From: JAAYAY01 sp964429355
Lineage (GTDB): Bacteria; Planctomycetota; Planctomycetia; Pirellulales; Thermoguttaceae
Assembly (NCBI GenBank): GCA_964429355.1
Contig: CAYSCH010000050.1
Location: forward strand, 1-35,378
Direction of reading: 5' to 3'
Length of the DNA: 35,378 nucleotides
Shown: positions 1-9,500 of the stretch, one piece after another
Layout of the letters: each line of letters starts with the position of its first letter
Position numbering within the stretch: the stretch's first letter is position 1
Notes under the pieces: generated by a model
Told to the model about the DNA's origin: nothing
The model's input: only the letters and a program-made list of their open reading frames with translations
The model's database searches: none
Position numbers and translations under genes: made by a program

Positions 1-456
1 CGCCATCAACCCGAAACCATCATCACCTCCCAATTCTGCAACACCCCTCCAACGAACGACCCCAACTTACGCCTCGATACATCACCCTAACCCCAACAAC
101 CACAACCACTTAAAACACCCCATCTCGGCCCTCATTCCGCAACATACCCTCCGGCGCGTCGCGAAATCCATTTCGTCCCACAATCTCATTTTTGGCCACT
201 TTAGAAATTTCTTCTCCTTGCCTCCCAACAACTTATAAACACCATCCCCCCACCAGCTCCACGAACTCCGCCCTTCATCGTGTATAATCCTCCCTCGATG
301 GACCCTCAGTAAAGAAATGCAACCAGGCCGACCAACGCCAGGCCGGTTTCGCACCGCACTGTCCCCGAGCCCTGAACCAACACCCCAGTCCAAGTACTTT
401 CACATCGCCCGGCGCCTGCGCGCCTTAAGACGCCGCAACAGGTATCAGCAGAGCTG

Positions 457-538
457 ACGCGTCACCCAAACGCGCCGGTATCCCCAGAGCCCGCCACAAG
501 CCTGCGCCTCCCGCGCCCGCTTGTGACGCGTTTTTTTT
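457..538 (+). terminator. Hairpin followed by T8, possible intrinsic terminator
   Basis: CACAAGC (495-501) pairs perfectly with GCTTGTG (519-525). ACGCGT (457-462) can stack on this stem by pairing with ACGCGT (526-531), directly before a run of eight T (531-538). An alternative nine-pair stem, ACGCGTCAC (457-465) with GTGACGCGT (523-531), competes for the same bases. A further small hairpin, TCAGC/GCTGA, lies at 445-457. The pattern is that of a Rho-independent terminator, perhaps ending an unidentified short plus-strand RNA. No upstream gene explains it, so the function is inferred. Confidence 0.4.
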
Positions 539-606
539 ATTCCACCCTTCACCCTTCAAACTTCATGACCGGTGCCCCGGACCAAAAGCAACTCCCGTCT
601 CCCGTG

Positions 607-635
607 GTGTGCCACTGCCTACTTGTTGGCAGTGC
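607..635. repeat. Short inverted repeat of planctomycete intergenic type
   Basis: CACTGCC (613-619) and GGCAGTG (628-634) form a perfect 7-bp stem around an 8-base loop, preceded by GTGGTGTGC. A degenerate second copy, GTGTGCCAACTCGC, begins near 707. Similar 'gtgtgccactg...cagtgc' elements are, from memory, scattered in planctomycete genomes. Confidence 0.5.
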
Positions 636-940
636 TTGATAGACCCCATAGGATCGCCTTTCCGGCGGTGCGACCGGCGGCCCTGATCGAAATCGCCCCC
701 CCGTCGTGTGCCAACTCGCTTGCCATGAAGTGTGACGCGATCCCAAGTATCTTGTTCCTTCAAATGCCGTCCGACCGGTCGACCGCTTCTTCAAACCCTT
801 TCCGATGAATCTCTATCCCTGAATTCCTCCGTATCCTTCGCGCTTCTTCGTGTCCTTCGCGGTGATCCCTTCCCCTCACCCATCCCCGCCGGCATTTTCG
901 CAGATCCTGTCACCCGTTGACCAACTCACCTATTCCGATT

Positions 941-1035
941 AGTGAGGATCAGTGAGGATTAGTGTTCCCCCTTCTGTCGTCTGTCCTCTGTCCCTCTGAC
1001 CCTCTGTCCTCTGACCCTCTGACCCCTGACCCAAT
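941..1035. repeat. Low-complexity tandem repeats
   Basis: AGTGAGGATC (941-950) is followed by AGTGAGGATT (951-960) and the start of a third unit. From about 970 to 1035 the plus strand consists of degenerate CCTCTG(A/T)CC units. No coding or RNA function is visible. Confidence 0.6.
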
Positions 1036-1755
1036 GCCACCACCCACCAGAAGGAATTTCGCACCATCCCCCTATCGAGCGATGTAAAGTTGCGGCTCAA
1101 ACCAGTCCCGTAAACACAGCCCCTAAAACCGTTTCCGGCAACACCCCTCGGCCAAGATTTTGCACCGCTGGAAAGTGTAGGTGCAAAACCCATCCCGCTC
1201 CATAACCCGCCCAAAAAAGTGCAAATCACTCCAGAGAACTTTCTTCCTCGTTGCCAGCAACGACTTGCGTCCAGGTGTCCCAACGTTCCCAAGATTCCGT
1301 TCCCACTTCCGGCTACAATCACCCTCGCGCCCACGCCCCGCGTCCCTGACCCCTGATCTCGGCCCCCTGACTCCGCGATCCGCATAGCGTTTCCCAGACG
1401 CCCATCCGTCCCTTTCAAGCCCTTCGGGTTTCGTTCTTCGTCCTTCTTTCGTCGTTTGAATTTCGTTATTCGGCATTTCCCCTGCTCCTTGCTCCCAGCG
1501 TCTACCTGGTGTGAATTAGTTTCGGAGCATACCCCACTCGTGGGGATCGCAGTTACGATTCATCCCAGATTTGTAAAGGCGTTCACTATTAACACTTACG
1601 CAAGCCTCTCTCGCCCGAGAGCCATTTCGGCGCATCAGCCCCATGCGGTACGAAATTGTGGCCTTTACCCCATGCCGGCACCAGTTCCACGCCTCAGCGA
1701 GACCCCTCCGCCGCAGCCTGTTCAACACCAACCCGACGCGTAAGCGAGGCGCTCC

Positions 1756-1818
1756 GCTCCTTGCTCCCTGCTCCCTGCTCCCTGCTCCCTGCTCCCTGCT
1801 CCCTGCTCCCTGCTCCTT
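1756..1818. repeat. Heptanucleotide tandem array (GCTCCCT)n
   Basis: Seven perfect GCTCCCT copies occupy 1763-1811, flanked on each side by one variant unit, GCTCCTT. A shorter related patch, CTGCTCCTTGCTCCC, is at about 1484-1498. A 7-base unit with no spacer is a slippage-prone microsatellite and rules out a CRISPR array. Confidence 0.85.
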
Positions 1819-2070
1819 TCCCACCCTTTGTTCTTTGGCAATCAGCATAGCGTACATCAGGCCACCTCGCCCATTCGAGCCACGGCAAGGTGGCCTGGCG
1901 GCCCCTTTTCTGAACCTCGGCATCAAGGTCTGAACCGTATCTATAAGTCTACTCACATCAAGGTTTTACCCAAGCACGCGTCGCCCAACTGTGTGCACCT
2001 AATCGAAGGTGCGATGCAGAACTGTCTGCGGCGCCTTCATTCTGCGCAGATCTCCAGCCCCAAAACGAAC

Positions 2071-2097
2071 GTAGGACAGGTCTGCAACCTGTCTTAC
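2071..2097. repeat. Palindromic intergenic repeat (hairpin)
   Basis: GTAGGACAGGT (2071-2081) pairs with ACCTGTCTTAC (2087-2097) in an 11-bp stem with one G-T wobble and a five-base loop. It lies 50 bases beyond the stop codon of the ThuA-like gene, which is on the minus strand, so it could act as a transcript end or mRNA-stabilising structure as well as being a dispersed repeat. Confidence 0.55.
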
Positions 2098-2146
2098 GCA
2101 GGATGCAGCCCTGTCCCACAGCACGACACCTGATTCCATGCCCGTC

Positions 2147-3031
2147 CTATTCGCGCACGCTTGCCTTGTCCGCAGTCGGAAAATCCGCGGGCACCTTCTG
2201 GGTTACCTTCCCGGTGGCAGCCCATTCGGCACAGCGCTGGAAGGTCGTGATGAAGGCAACACTCTTCAGTTCCTTGGCAGTGTGGCCCAACGCATTCTGT
2301 ACCACGCGTCCCTTCCCATACTCAACCGTGAACAAGAGCGGTTCGTGTTCGCCGGATCCGCCCTTATCTGCCGGGGCGAAGGCGGTCGCCAGCACAGTCA
2401 AGTTCTTCGCGGGACCACGAAGCCAGCCGTAGAGCTCGTCGTCCACGTGCATGAACTCCGTGGGCAGGCCCTCGGTGATCGGGTGGTTCGGTTCGCGGAC
2501 CACCAGCTTGAACGGCTGCATGGGACCATGAGATCCGGTCTTCTTGCTGTCGGGCGCCGCGTCACGAACGATCTTTCCATCCCGCCAGCGAATGTACGGG
2601 CCCCACTCCGGTGTCCGGCCGCCCCAGCCCCCCAGCCCCATGATCTCGTTGTATTCCTTCCAGTTGGGAAACGCGGCGCAGGCAAAGTGAAAGATCACGA
2701 CTCCGCCGCCCCCTTGGACGTACTCGACAAACGCCTTCTTGGTGTCTTCAGGCCATTCATCTCCCTGGTAGTTGCTGACCACCACCTTGTAGGCGGCAAA
2801 GTCCGGCTTGAAGCCGCTCATATCCTGCCCCTTCGCCGGCGAAGTGGCCACGTCGACCTTGAACAAACCGGTCTCCTCCAGAAGTTGCTTCAAGACCGGC
2901 GTTGTCTCGGCCCAGTTATGACCGTTCTGCCCGTCGACGATCAGCGCCGAGTAGGGCGGTTCCGCCGCCCAACCGGCGGTGGCCAACACCGCCAGAAGCC
3001 CCAAGGATACCATCCACTGTCTGCAACACAT
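2147..3031 (-). CDS. Secreted ThuA-like domain protein
   Basis: This encodes about 294 residues with an N-terminal signal peptide (hydrophobic core MVSLGLLAVLATAGWA, then AEPP), so the product is exported. The rest matches the ThuA-like, glutamine-amidotransferase-type fold found in many planctomycete secreted proteins: 'ALIVDGQNGHNW' near the start, 'YKVVVSNYQGDEW', 'YVQGGGGVVIFHFA', 'HPITEGLPTEF' and 'YGKGRVVQNALGH'. ThuA relatives are linked to trehalose and other sugar metabolism, but the biochemical role of this exported branch is not established. Start choice: GGAGG (3041-3045) directly abuts the ATG at 3040 with no spacing, while the in-frame ATG at 3031 sits nine bases from it and is preferred. 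No operon partner is visible; the nearest neighbour is the divergent oxidoreductase at 3767. Confidence 0.85.
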   Translation of the reverse strand: MCCRQWMVSLGLLAVLATAGWAAEPPYSALIVDGQNGHNWAETTPVLKQLLEETGLFKVDVATSPAKGQDMSGFKPDFAAYKVVVSNYQGDEWPEDTKKAFVEYVQGGGGVVIFHFACAAFPNWKEYNEIMGLGGWGGRTPEWGPYIRWRDGKIVRDAAPDSKKTGSHGPMQPFKLVVREPNHPITEGLPTEFMHVDDELYGWLRGPAKNLTVLATAFAPADKGGSGEHEPLLFTVEYGKGRVVQNALGHTAKELKSVAFITTFQRCAEWAATGKVTQKVPADFPTADKASVRE

Positions 3032-3045
3032 CGTTTTCATCCTCC

Positions 3046-3760
3046 ATCAAAAGACTCAAGAAATCGAGCACATTATTCCTTGTCAACCCAGTGAAGTGAA
3101 GTTGCAGGCCTTGGTCCAAAGGTGGTCAAACCGCGGCGAATTGCCAGGGGCTTCTGTTCTACCAACCTCAAAGATCGTGATGTTTTTCACAAAGACTCGC
3201 GCGTTATCGGGAGCAGGCTGTTTTCAGTTCGAGCGGTAGCTCGTATTGGTTGGCGGCCCTGCCGCCCTGAGCTTGCCTCGCGGGGTGCCAGGCTCGTTGC
3301 CGCCTGCCGGCCCTTCCAGCCACTCCACTTCGCTTGTGGGTGACGCATTTCTCGGTTCCGTTATACCCGAGGCCACGGAGAATTCAAGTTTTCCGGGAAA
3401 TTCGGGCGGCCGGCCCTGTCATTGCCGCGTCTGAGACCGTGACGAGAGCATTCCAGGGAAGTATTCGGAAGTGTCGCAGACTTTGAAATCCGCTCCGATG
3501 GGCTGCAGTCTGGTCCAACTAGCGTCGATCCACGCGAATGCAGCTCCTTGACTCGCCGACCCCTGCGGGGTAGCCTGTTTTGCGCGGTTTGCGGACGGAT
3601 TGGTATTCGGAGTTCTGCGTGACAGCGTCGGTCTGGCGCATCGACAACCGATTCGTCAAATGTCGGATCCAACGATCCCTCTCCAACCCAGCAGGTTTAC
3701 TCTATCAACCCTTGCTGGGGCACGAAGCTGGGTGTCGTATCTCCCCAACAATCCGAGGAG
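3046..3760. other. 715-bp divergent intergenic region, no gene seen
   Basis: This separates the leftward ThuA-like gene from the rightward oxidoreductase gene, so it should contain promoters for both, but no convincing -35/-10 pair stands out. It holds an inverted repeat GGCGGC/GCCGCC at 3252-3266 and a looser CCCAGCA/TGCTGGG pair (3687-3693, 3713-3719) just upstream of the oxidoreductase. Reading frames here lack coding character. Confidence 0.5.
3252..3266. repeat. GGCGGC-CCT-GCCGCC hairpin
   Basis: A perfect 6-bp GC stem with a three-base loop in the divergent intergenic region. It is embedded in GC-rich sequence (GAGCTTGCCTCGC and GTGCCAGG follow) that resembles other intergenic repeat material. 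No T-tract follows it, so it is not a typical intrinsic terminator. Confidence 0.4.
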
Positions 3761-3766
3761 TTGATG

Positions 3767-5071
3767 ATGAGTCGCCATGCCAGTCGTCGTGAATTTCTCA
3801 AGCGGTCGGCTTTAGCTGGGACCAGCCTGTGGCTGGCCGGTTCATTCGCGATCGGTCAAAGTCGCTTGCCTAACGAAAAACTGAACATCGGCATCATCGG
3901 CGTGCACAGCCGCGGGGCGGCCAACATGGGGGCCGTGGCCACCGAAAACATCGCCGCCCTCTGCGATGTGGATGAGAACTACCTGGACGAGGCCGCCGCG
4001 AAGTTTCCCCAAGCCAAAACTTACGTCGACTGGCGCAAGTTGCTCGATCAGGACGATCTCGACGCGGTCATCGTCAGCACAACCGAGCATACCCATGCCC
4101 TGGCCAGTGTCGGAGCGATGAAACGAGGCAAGCATGTCTATTGTGAGAAACCACTTGCCCACAGCGTCTATGAGGCGCGGGTGATGCGGGAAACCAGCAG
4201 GCAATTCAAGGTGGCGACCCAGATGGGCACACAGATTCACGCCACCGAGAACTACCGTCGCGTGGTCGAACTGGTTCAGTCGGGCGCCATCGGCGGCGTA
4301 ACCGAAGCCCATGTCTGGGTCGAACAGGGGATCGAAGGCCCGCGCAGCCGCCCGGACCAGTCGCAGCCGGTTCCTGAAAAGCTCCACTGGGACCTCTGGC
4401 TGGGCCCGGCACCGCTGCGGCCCTACCACTCGTGTTATTTCGAGCGGCGTTCCATTTCCTGGCAGAATTGGTGGGACTTCGGCAACGGGGCGCTCGGCGA
4501 CATGGGGAGTCATCTGATCGACCTGCCCTACTGGGCGCTGGAATTGGGGGCACCCCTGACCATCGAGGCCGAGGGACCGTTGCCGGTGCGTGCCGAAACC
4601 TATCCCGATCAACTGACCGTGCGTTGGGAGCATCCGGCTCGTGGTAAACGGCCGCCGGTCAAGCTTACCTGGTACGATGGCAAGCAGCGGCCCAAGTCGC
4701 CCGAAGGCGTCGACCTGCAAACATGGCACATGGGAATCATGTTCGTCGGCGAGAAAGGGACCCTCCTGGCCGACTATGCTCAGTGCATCTTGCTTCCGGA
4801 GGAGAAGTTCAAGGACTTCCAGCCGCCCGCACCCTGGATCAGTCCGTCACCTGGCCATCACGAGGAATGGATCCGTGCCTGCAAAACAGGCGAGCCGACC
4901 CTCTGCAATTTCGAATACTCCGGTTCGCTCGTGGAGCACAACCTGCTCGGAACTGTTGCCTTCCGGGCCGGCAAGAAGCTCCAGTGGGATCCCGAGAATC
5001 TGAAGGCCACCAACTGCCCGGAGGCCGACACGTTCATCCACCCGCCCTATCGCGAAGGCTGGACGCTGTAA
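3767..5071 (+). CDS. Tat-exported Gfo/Idh/MocA family oxidoreductase
   Basis: About 434 residues. The N-terminus has a twin-arginine signal (SRREFLKRSAL followed by a hydrophobic stretch ending AGSFAIGQ), so the folded protein is probably exported. A Rossmann nucleotide-binding segment follows (LNIGIIGVHSRGAANMG), then 'HVYCEKPLAHS', the family signature with the catalytic-type lysine, and a C-terminal sandwich domain ending 'KKLQWDP...YREGWTL'. Such NAD(P)-dependent enzymes act on sugars or sugar-like alcohols; the substrate cannot be read from sequence. Start choice: TTG ATG ATG follows GAGGAG (3755-3760), and the second ATG at 3767 is best spaced at six bases. The sulfatase-like gene follows 72 bases downstream on the same strand but appears to have its own start signals. 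Confidence 0.9.
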   Translation: MSRHASRREFLKRSALAGTSLWLAGSFAIGQSRLPNEKLNIGIIGVHSRGAANMGAVATENIAALCDVDENYLDEAAAKFPQAKTYVDWRKLLDQDDLDAVIVSTTEHTHALASVGAMKRGKHVYCEKPLAHSVYEARVMRETSRQFKVATQMGTQIHATENYRRVVELVQSGAIGGVTEAHVWVEQGIEGPRSRPDQSQPVPEKLHWDLWLGPAPLRPYHSCYFERRSISWQNWWDFGNGALGDMGSHLIDLPYWALELGAPLTIEAEGPLPVRAETYPDQLTVRWEHPARGKRPPVKLTWYDGKQRPKSPEGVDLQTWHMGIMFVGEKGTLLADYAQCILLPEEKFKDFQPPAPWISPSPGHHEEWIRACKTGEPTLCNFEYSGSLVEHNLLGTVAFRAGKKLQWDPENLKATNCPEADTFIHPPYREGWTL

Positions 5072-5130
5072 CTACAAGACCGGCCGGCCTTTGCCGGAGG
5101 TCCCGCCTACCGTGGGTCTTCTGGTCGCGA

Positions 5131-5136
5131 TACAAT
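5131..5136 (+). promoter_or_regulatory. TACAAT -10-like hexamer close to the start codon
   Basis: GATACAAT ends eight bases before the ATG at 5144, which has no Shine-Dalgarno sequence. If used, transcription would begin at or next to the A of the ATG, giving a leaderless mRNA. No good -35 element is seen, so this is tentative. Confidence 0.25.
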
Positions 5137-5143
5137 CAGCCGG

Positions 5144-6364
5144 ATGAACGGAATTTGCCTTTGTATCGATCGGCTGCATGCCGGGTTTGTTGGGGCTTAC
5201 GGGAATTCGTGGATCCAAACCCCCGCCCTGGACCAGATGGCGGCGGACGGCTTTGTCTTCGATCAGTTCCACGTCGATTCGCTCGAACTCGATTCGCTCT
5301 ACCGATCGTATTGGTTCGGCCAACACGCTCTTGCCCGGACGGAGACAGAGACAGTCTCGGACCATGCTCTTGCAGCACGATTCAGGAAGCATGGAGTGCG
5401 AACGGTGCTGGCGACGGACGAACCGGCCGTTGCAGCCTTGCCGGGCGCCGAGGGCTTCGACGAGCGGATTTCCTTGCCAAGGCCGGCGAACCTGGAATCG
5501 GCCCAGTCGGCGGACGCCACGCTCCTGGGACGGGCTTTTGCCCAGATAATTCAAGAGATCGAGTCGGCGAAGCATCCTTTCTTCTTATGGTGCCATCTAT
5601 CGAGCCTGGGACTCGCCTGGGACGCTCCCTGGGAGATGCGGAGCCAGTATGCCGAAGCCGAGGACCCCGATCCGCCAACGGAAGTTGAGGTGCCCTGCCG
5701 CTGGATGGAAGAAGGCGAGGATCCGGACCTGCTGCTGGGCATCGCGCAAGCCTATGCCGGGCAGATATCTCTCCTGGATCTCTGCATCGGTGCTTTGGCC
5801 GACGCACTGGCCGACGCCCGACTTGACCAGGAAACGGCCATCGCCCTGGTCGGGTTGCGTGGTCTGGCCTTTGGTGAGCATCACTACATCGGCCCGACCG
5901 ACGATCGCCTGGACGGAGAGCTGGTCCATGTTCCCCTGTTGATCCGGCTGCCCGATTCGACCAAGACCGCCGGTCGTTCGCAGGAACTGATCCAGCCACC
6001 CGATCTTTATCCAACTTGGCTTAACCTGCTTACGCAGAACTCCGACCTTCCGCAGGTTTCTGCCGCAGATCTCACCCCACTCATTTTCGCCGATACACCG
6101 CTCGGACGCGACCGAATTGGCCTGAAAGGGCGTAACGGACGCCGCGGTTTGCGTACCCCAGCTTGGTTTCTCACGATTGGCCCCAAGCTGGAGCTGTTTG
6201 GAAAACCCGACGATCGCTGGGAGGTCAATGACGTGGCCGTCCGGCACAGCGATGTGGCAGAACAGTTGGCGATGGTGCTTGGCGAGTACGAGATGGGAGT
6301 CTCCACGGACCCCCTCGGCGGTTTGTCGCCACTGAGTGACGCTCTTCGGTATGGTTTCTCGTAA
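5144..6364 (+). CDS. Sulfatase-fold protein lacking the catalytic signature
   Basis: 406 residues with the opening of a sulfatase/alkaline-phosphatase fold: 'ICLCIDRLHAGFVGAYGNSWIQTPALDQMAADG' spans residues 4 to about 36. This corresponds to the usual 'D-D...YGN...TPNLD.LA..G' segment. Where active sulfatases carry C/S-x-P-S-R, the formylglycine site, this protein reads 'HVDSLELDSLYRSYW', so the nucleophile motif is absent, and the tandem metal-binding aspartates are reduced to a single D. Later parts (HVPLLIRLPD, PPDLYPTWLNLL) still follow the family order. There is no signal peptide, so it is probably cytoplasmic. It is likely a non-catalytic sulfatase homologue, perhaps binding or regulatory, although another hydrolase chemistry cannot be excluded. 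The giant gene at 6572 follows after about 207 bases. Confidence 0.8.
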   Translation: MNGICLCIDRLHAGFVGAYGNSWIQTPALDQMAADGFVFDQFHVDSLELDSLYRSYWFGQHALARTETETVSDHALAARFRKHGVRTVLATDEPAVAALPGAEGFDERISLPRPANLESAQSADATLLGRAFAQIIQEIESAKHPFFLWCHLSSLGLAWDAPWEMRSQYAEAEDPDPPTEVEVPCRWMEEGEDPDLLLGIAQAYAGQISLLDLCIGALADALADARLDQETAIALVGLRGLAFGEHHYIGPTDDRLDGELVHVPLLIRLPDSTKTAGRSQELIQPPDLYPTWLNLLTQNSDLPQVSAADLTPLIFADTPLGRDRIGLKGRNGRRGLRTPAWFLTIGPKLELFGKPDDRWEVNDVAVRHSDVAEQLAMVLGEYEMGVSTDPLGGLSPLSDALRYGFS

Positions 6365-6425
6365 GCGAGTTCGCTGCCAGGGAATGTGGGTTCCCTGGGA
6401 AGTTTGGGCGGGGCCGATTTCGGAC

Positions 6426-6455
6426 TAGTGATCCGGCTCGACTTCCGACTATAAT
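6426..6455 (+). promoter_or_regulatory. Candidate promoter with perfect TATAAT
   Basis: TATAAT at 6450-6455 matches the sigma-70-type -10 consensus exactly, which is notable in GC-rich DNA. A weak -35 candidate, TAGTGA (6426-6431), lies 18 bases upstream. It precedes the giant exported protein gene, whose preferred ATG is at 6572. Confidence 0.4.
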
Positions 6456-6571
6456 CCCCCCTTCGATCGCGATATTCTGTACGCTGAGCGCGCTGCGCTG
6501 TGCCCATGGATCCGGGCAGGTTGGCAGTAGCAGGATTCACTCGGCGTCGAACTGCCGGCGAGATTTCCACA

Positions 6572-9500
6572 ATGATCGGACAAGGACGTCCGAAAACCTC
6601 GCACGTGTGCGGCTCCGCACCTCGCGTCTCGGCGCGATTGGGTGCACTCTGCTTTCTTGCGCTGATCCTTCTTGCTGCTGGGGCTTCATCGTCGGGCGAA
6701 GAATTCCGTCTGCGATTGTCCTGGGCGGGAAATGCTCGTCAGTGGTATGGCTCGGTCTGGGTTTCGGACGGCAACATCGAGGACCCGCAGCCCCTCGGCG
6801 TGGAAGCCGACGAACCGGGTTCGATGTGGCTCGACAACGGGCGTCTCATCGTGCGTCAACGAACCGCTCGCAAGTACGACGCCGTTGACCTCCTGGTTCG
6901 CGCACCGCGCAGTGCCAAACTGGTCGTTCAACTGATGGCTGTGGGGGATGAACCATCGGATCGGATGATCGAAGTGCTTCTGGATGACGTCTTGCGAGAT
7001 GCTTTCGGAGCGAGTCTCGATGACCAGGGCAGTCGGCTTCGCATCGCCAGAAGGCCGGGAGACCTGCTTCCGATCGAGTTGGACAGCCCATCGCTGGTCT
7101 TTGCGCCAGGCGATCGCCTTGCATTCCGGTTGCAGACGGCGCGGCTCGGTTTAGCCCCGACGGAGAAGATTCGCTTCGTCGCCCAGTTGAAGAATCCCTA
7201 TGCGGAGAAACCGGTTTGGCAAGCAGAAATCAAGCCGGTTTGGGAATCGGAGCAGACTGCCACGGCGGGCGAAGGAAAGACGCTGGCGTGGGAGGTGCCC
7301 CTGGATGTTGAAGAAGGCATCTATCAACTGACGATCACGGCGACTCAGCCGGGCTGGCTATCGCTGCCCCAAGTTGAATCCCCTCTGGTGGGAGCACGCA
7401 GCCACGCCAGCCGGACGATCGAACTGGTCGTTCTCAATCCGCAGCGGCCGAAAATTCCCGTGGGGACTCTTGGCGACCTGACGTCCCTGAAGGTGGTCGA
7501 GGAAATCGATCCGACCCATCCCGACTGGTGGAAGCGGTTTGCACATCTTCCCCAGTTGCCGCGACTCAGGCGATTGTGGAGCGGCCCGCTCGGCAACATG
7601 CATTCCGAAATTGTCGCGCACCCGTCGCTGGGGCCCGTCGTTCAGTTGAAGCCAAACACGGACGGAGACGATCCGAGTTGGGAAGCTTACACGATCCCGA
7701 TCAGGGAACCCGGCAGACCGCACTTGCTCGAAGTGCGCTATCCGAGCGACGTTCCTCAGACGTTCGGGGTGAGTATCGTGGAACCGAACGAGTCGGGGGC
7801 CTCCCAGGTAGCCAACCTCGATACGGGTGTGGATCAGTTTGAAGAGATTGTTTCCGGCGATCAGACGGTTGTCTGGCGGGATCATCGGGTCATTTTCTGG
7901 CCGAAAACGAAGACGCCGATCGTGCTCATCACCAATCGTCGTGACGACGACCCGGCGTTTTACGGCTCGATCCGAGTGTCGAGCGTCGGGGATCACCTGC
8001 CTCGTGCCTATCCGGCGGGGGGGCCAAGCCCGGCGCGTCTCTTCGCGGCTTATCTGGATCGTCCATTGTTTCCAGAGTCGTTTTCAGCCGAGGAGGTCTT
8101 CGTTGCTCCGGGCCAATTGGAGATGGACGACTGGAAAACTTTCTATCAGGGCGGCACGCGGCTTGTCGAGTATCTCAACCATGTCGGCTACGGCGGACTC
8201 TTCCTGTCGGTCTATGCGGACGGAAGCACGATTTATCCAAGCGAGCTGCTGCAACCCACCACGCGTTACGACACGGGTGCCTACCTGGAAACGGGGCAGG
8301 ACCCGGTGCGCAAAGACGTTCTTGAGATGCTCCTCCGGCTCTTCGATCGGGAAGGCCTCAAACTCATCCCCGCCTTGGAGTTCTCTACTCCGCTGCCCGA
8401 ACTCGAGGTGATCCTCCGCCAGGGTGGTCCGGAAGCTCAAGGAATGGTATGGGTTGGGCGGGACGGCCGAAGCTGGCCCGAGACGCACCAGCCCAGCCAG
8501 GGACGAGCGCCCTACTACAACGTCCTCAACGGGCGTGTCCAAGAGGCCATGCTCAACGTGCTCCGTGAGCTGGTGAAACGCTATAGCCATCATCCATCTT
8601 TCGCGGGCGTGGCCATTCAGTTGTCGGCCGACGGCTACGCCCAACTTCCGCCGCTTCCCACTCGGCCATTCGATCCCGCTTGGGGGCTCGACGACGAGAC
8701 GATTGGTCGCTTCCAGAAGGCGACGGGAATCCAGTTTTCCGCCGAGGGGCCAAATCGTTTCGACAAGCGATTCCAGCAACTGGCTTCCCCGCAGGTCGAG
8801 TCGGCATGGCTCACTTGGCGGGCCGAGCAGGTTGCTGCCTTCTACCGCCGGGCCTACCAGGAACTGACGGCCGAGCGACCCGATACGCGGTTGTACCTCG
8901 CCGGCGCACGCATGTTTGAAGGGGAAGAAATGCAACAACAGCTTCGCCCCTCACTGCTGCGGCGGCTCACACTCGATCAAACAATGAAGCAAGTCGGGAT
9001 CGATCCGCGACTCTTCTCCGATCCCGAAGGTCCTGTTCTCCTTTTCGGGGAGACCATTCGGCCCTGGACATCGCTGGCCGACCAGTCGGTGGGCCTGGAA
9101 CTGGAAAACATGCGGACAGGGGAGGACTTGGCGGCGAAATATGGAGCGACCGGCGCCTTGTTCTATCATCAACCTCAGGAGACGTGGCTGGCCTCGTTCG
9201 ATGGTCTCAGCCCGTTCCAGCCGAGCCGGACCCGGCTCACGACGCAGACCGTTCCGTCCGCCTCGCAGAACCGGCGTCGTCTCGTCAGGGCCTTAGCCCA
9301 GTTTGACCCGATCATCGCGGTCGATGGCAGTCTGCGGATCCCCTTGGGGCAGGAAGACTCGCTCCGCGATCTGATCACGCTCTACCGGCGACTGCCGGCG
9401 GCGCGATTCACCACAGCCCCATCCAGCGCAACCAGCGAACCCCTCACGGTTCGCTTTCTCCAGCCCGAGCACTCGGATGCGACCTACCTGTTGGTCGTCA

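Larger units (their letters stand above)
1..2146. other. 2.1-kb region without a convincing gene; skewed and repeat-rich
   Basis: No open reading frame here has a credible family match, ribosome binding site or coding-like third-position composition. The first 300 bases have about 128 C against 28 G on the plus strand, an extreme skew. From about 820 to 1818 the plus strand is made of pyrimidine-rich short repeats: CTTCGTGTCC-type words near 826-867, a decamer pair at 941-960, CCTCTGAC-type units at 970-1035 and a heptamer array at 1756-1818. Two planctomycete-style inverted repeats (607-635, 2071-2097) and a terminator-like hairpin (457-538) also lie here. The apparent proteins in the region are translations of these repeats. 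Confidence 0.6.

Noticed and set aside
82..393. Minus-strand 103-codon frame
   Set aside because: Its length is explained by the extreme C/G skew; no ribosome binding site, no domain, odd Trp/Gly/Arg-rich composition.
1756..1818. Possible CRISPR array
   Set aside because: The unit is seven bases with no spacers.
939..1956. Several overlapping frames on both strands
   Set aside because: They translate low-complexity repeats (for example repeated REQGAGS- or LLPAPCS-type strings) and are not genes.
2138..3094. 318-codon plus-strand frame opposite the ThuA-like gene
   Set aside because: Antisense shadow of a GC-rich gene; the minus strand has the signal peptide and family motifs.
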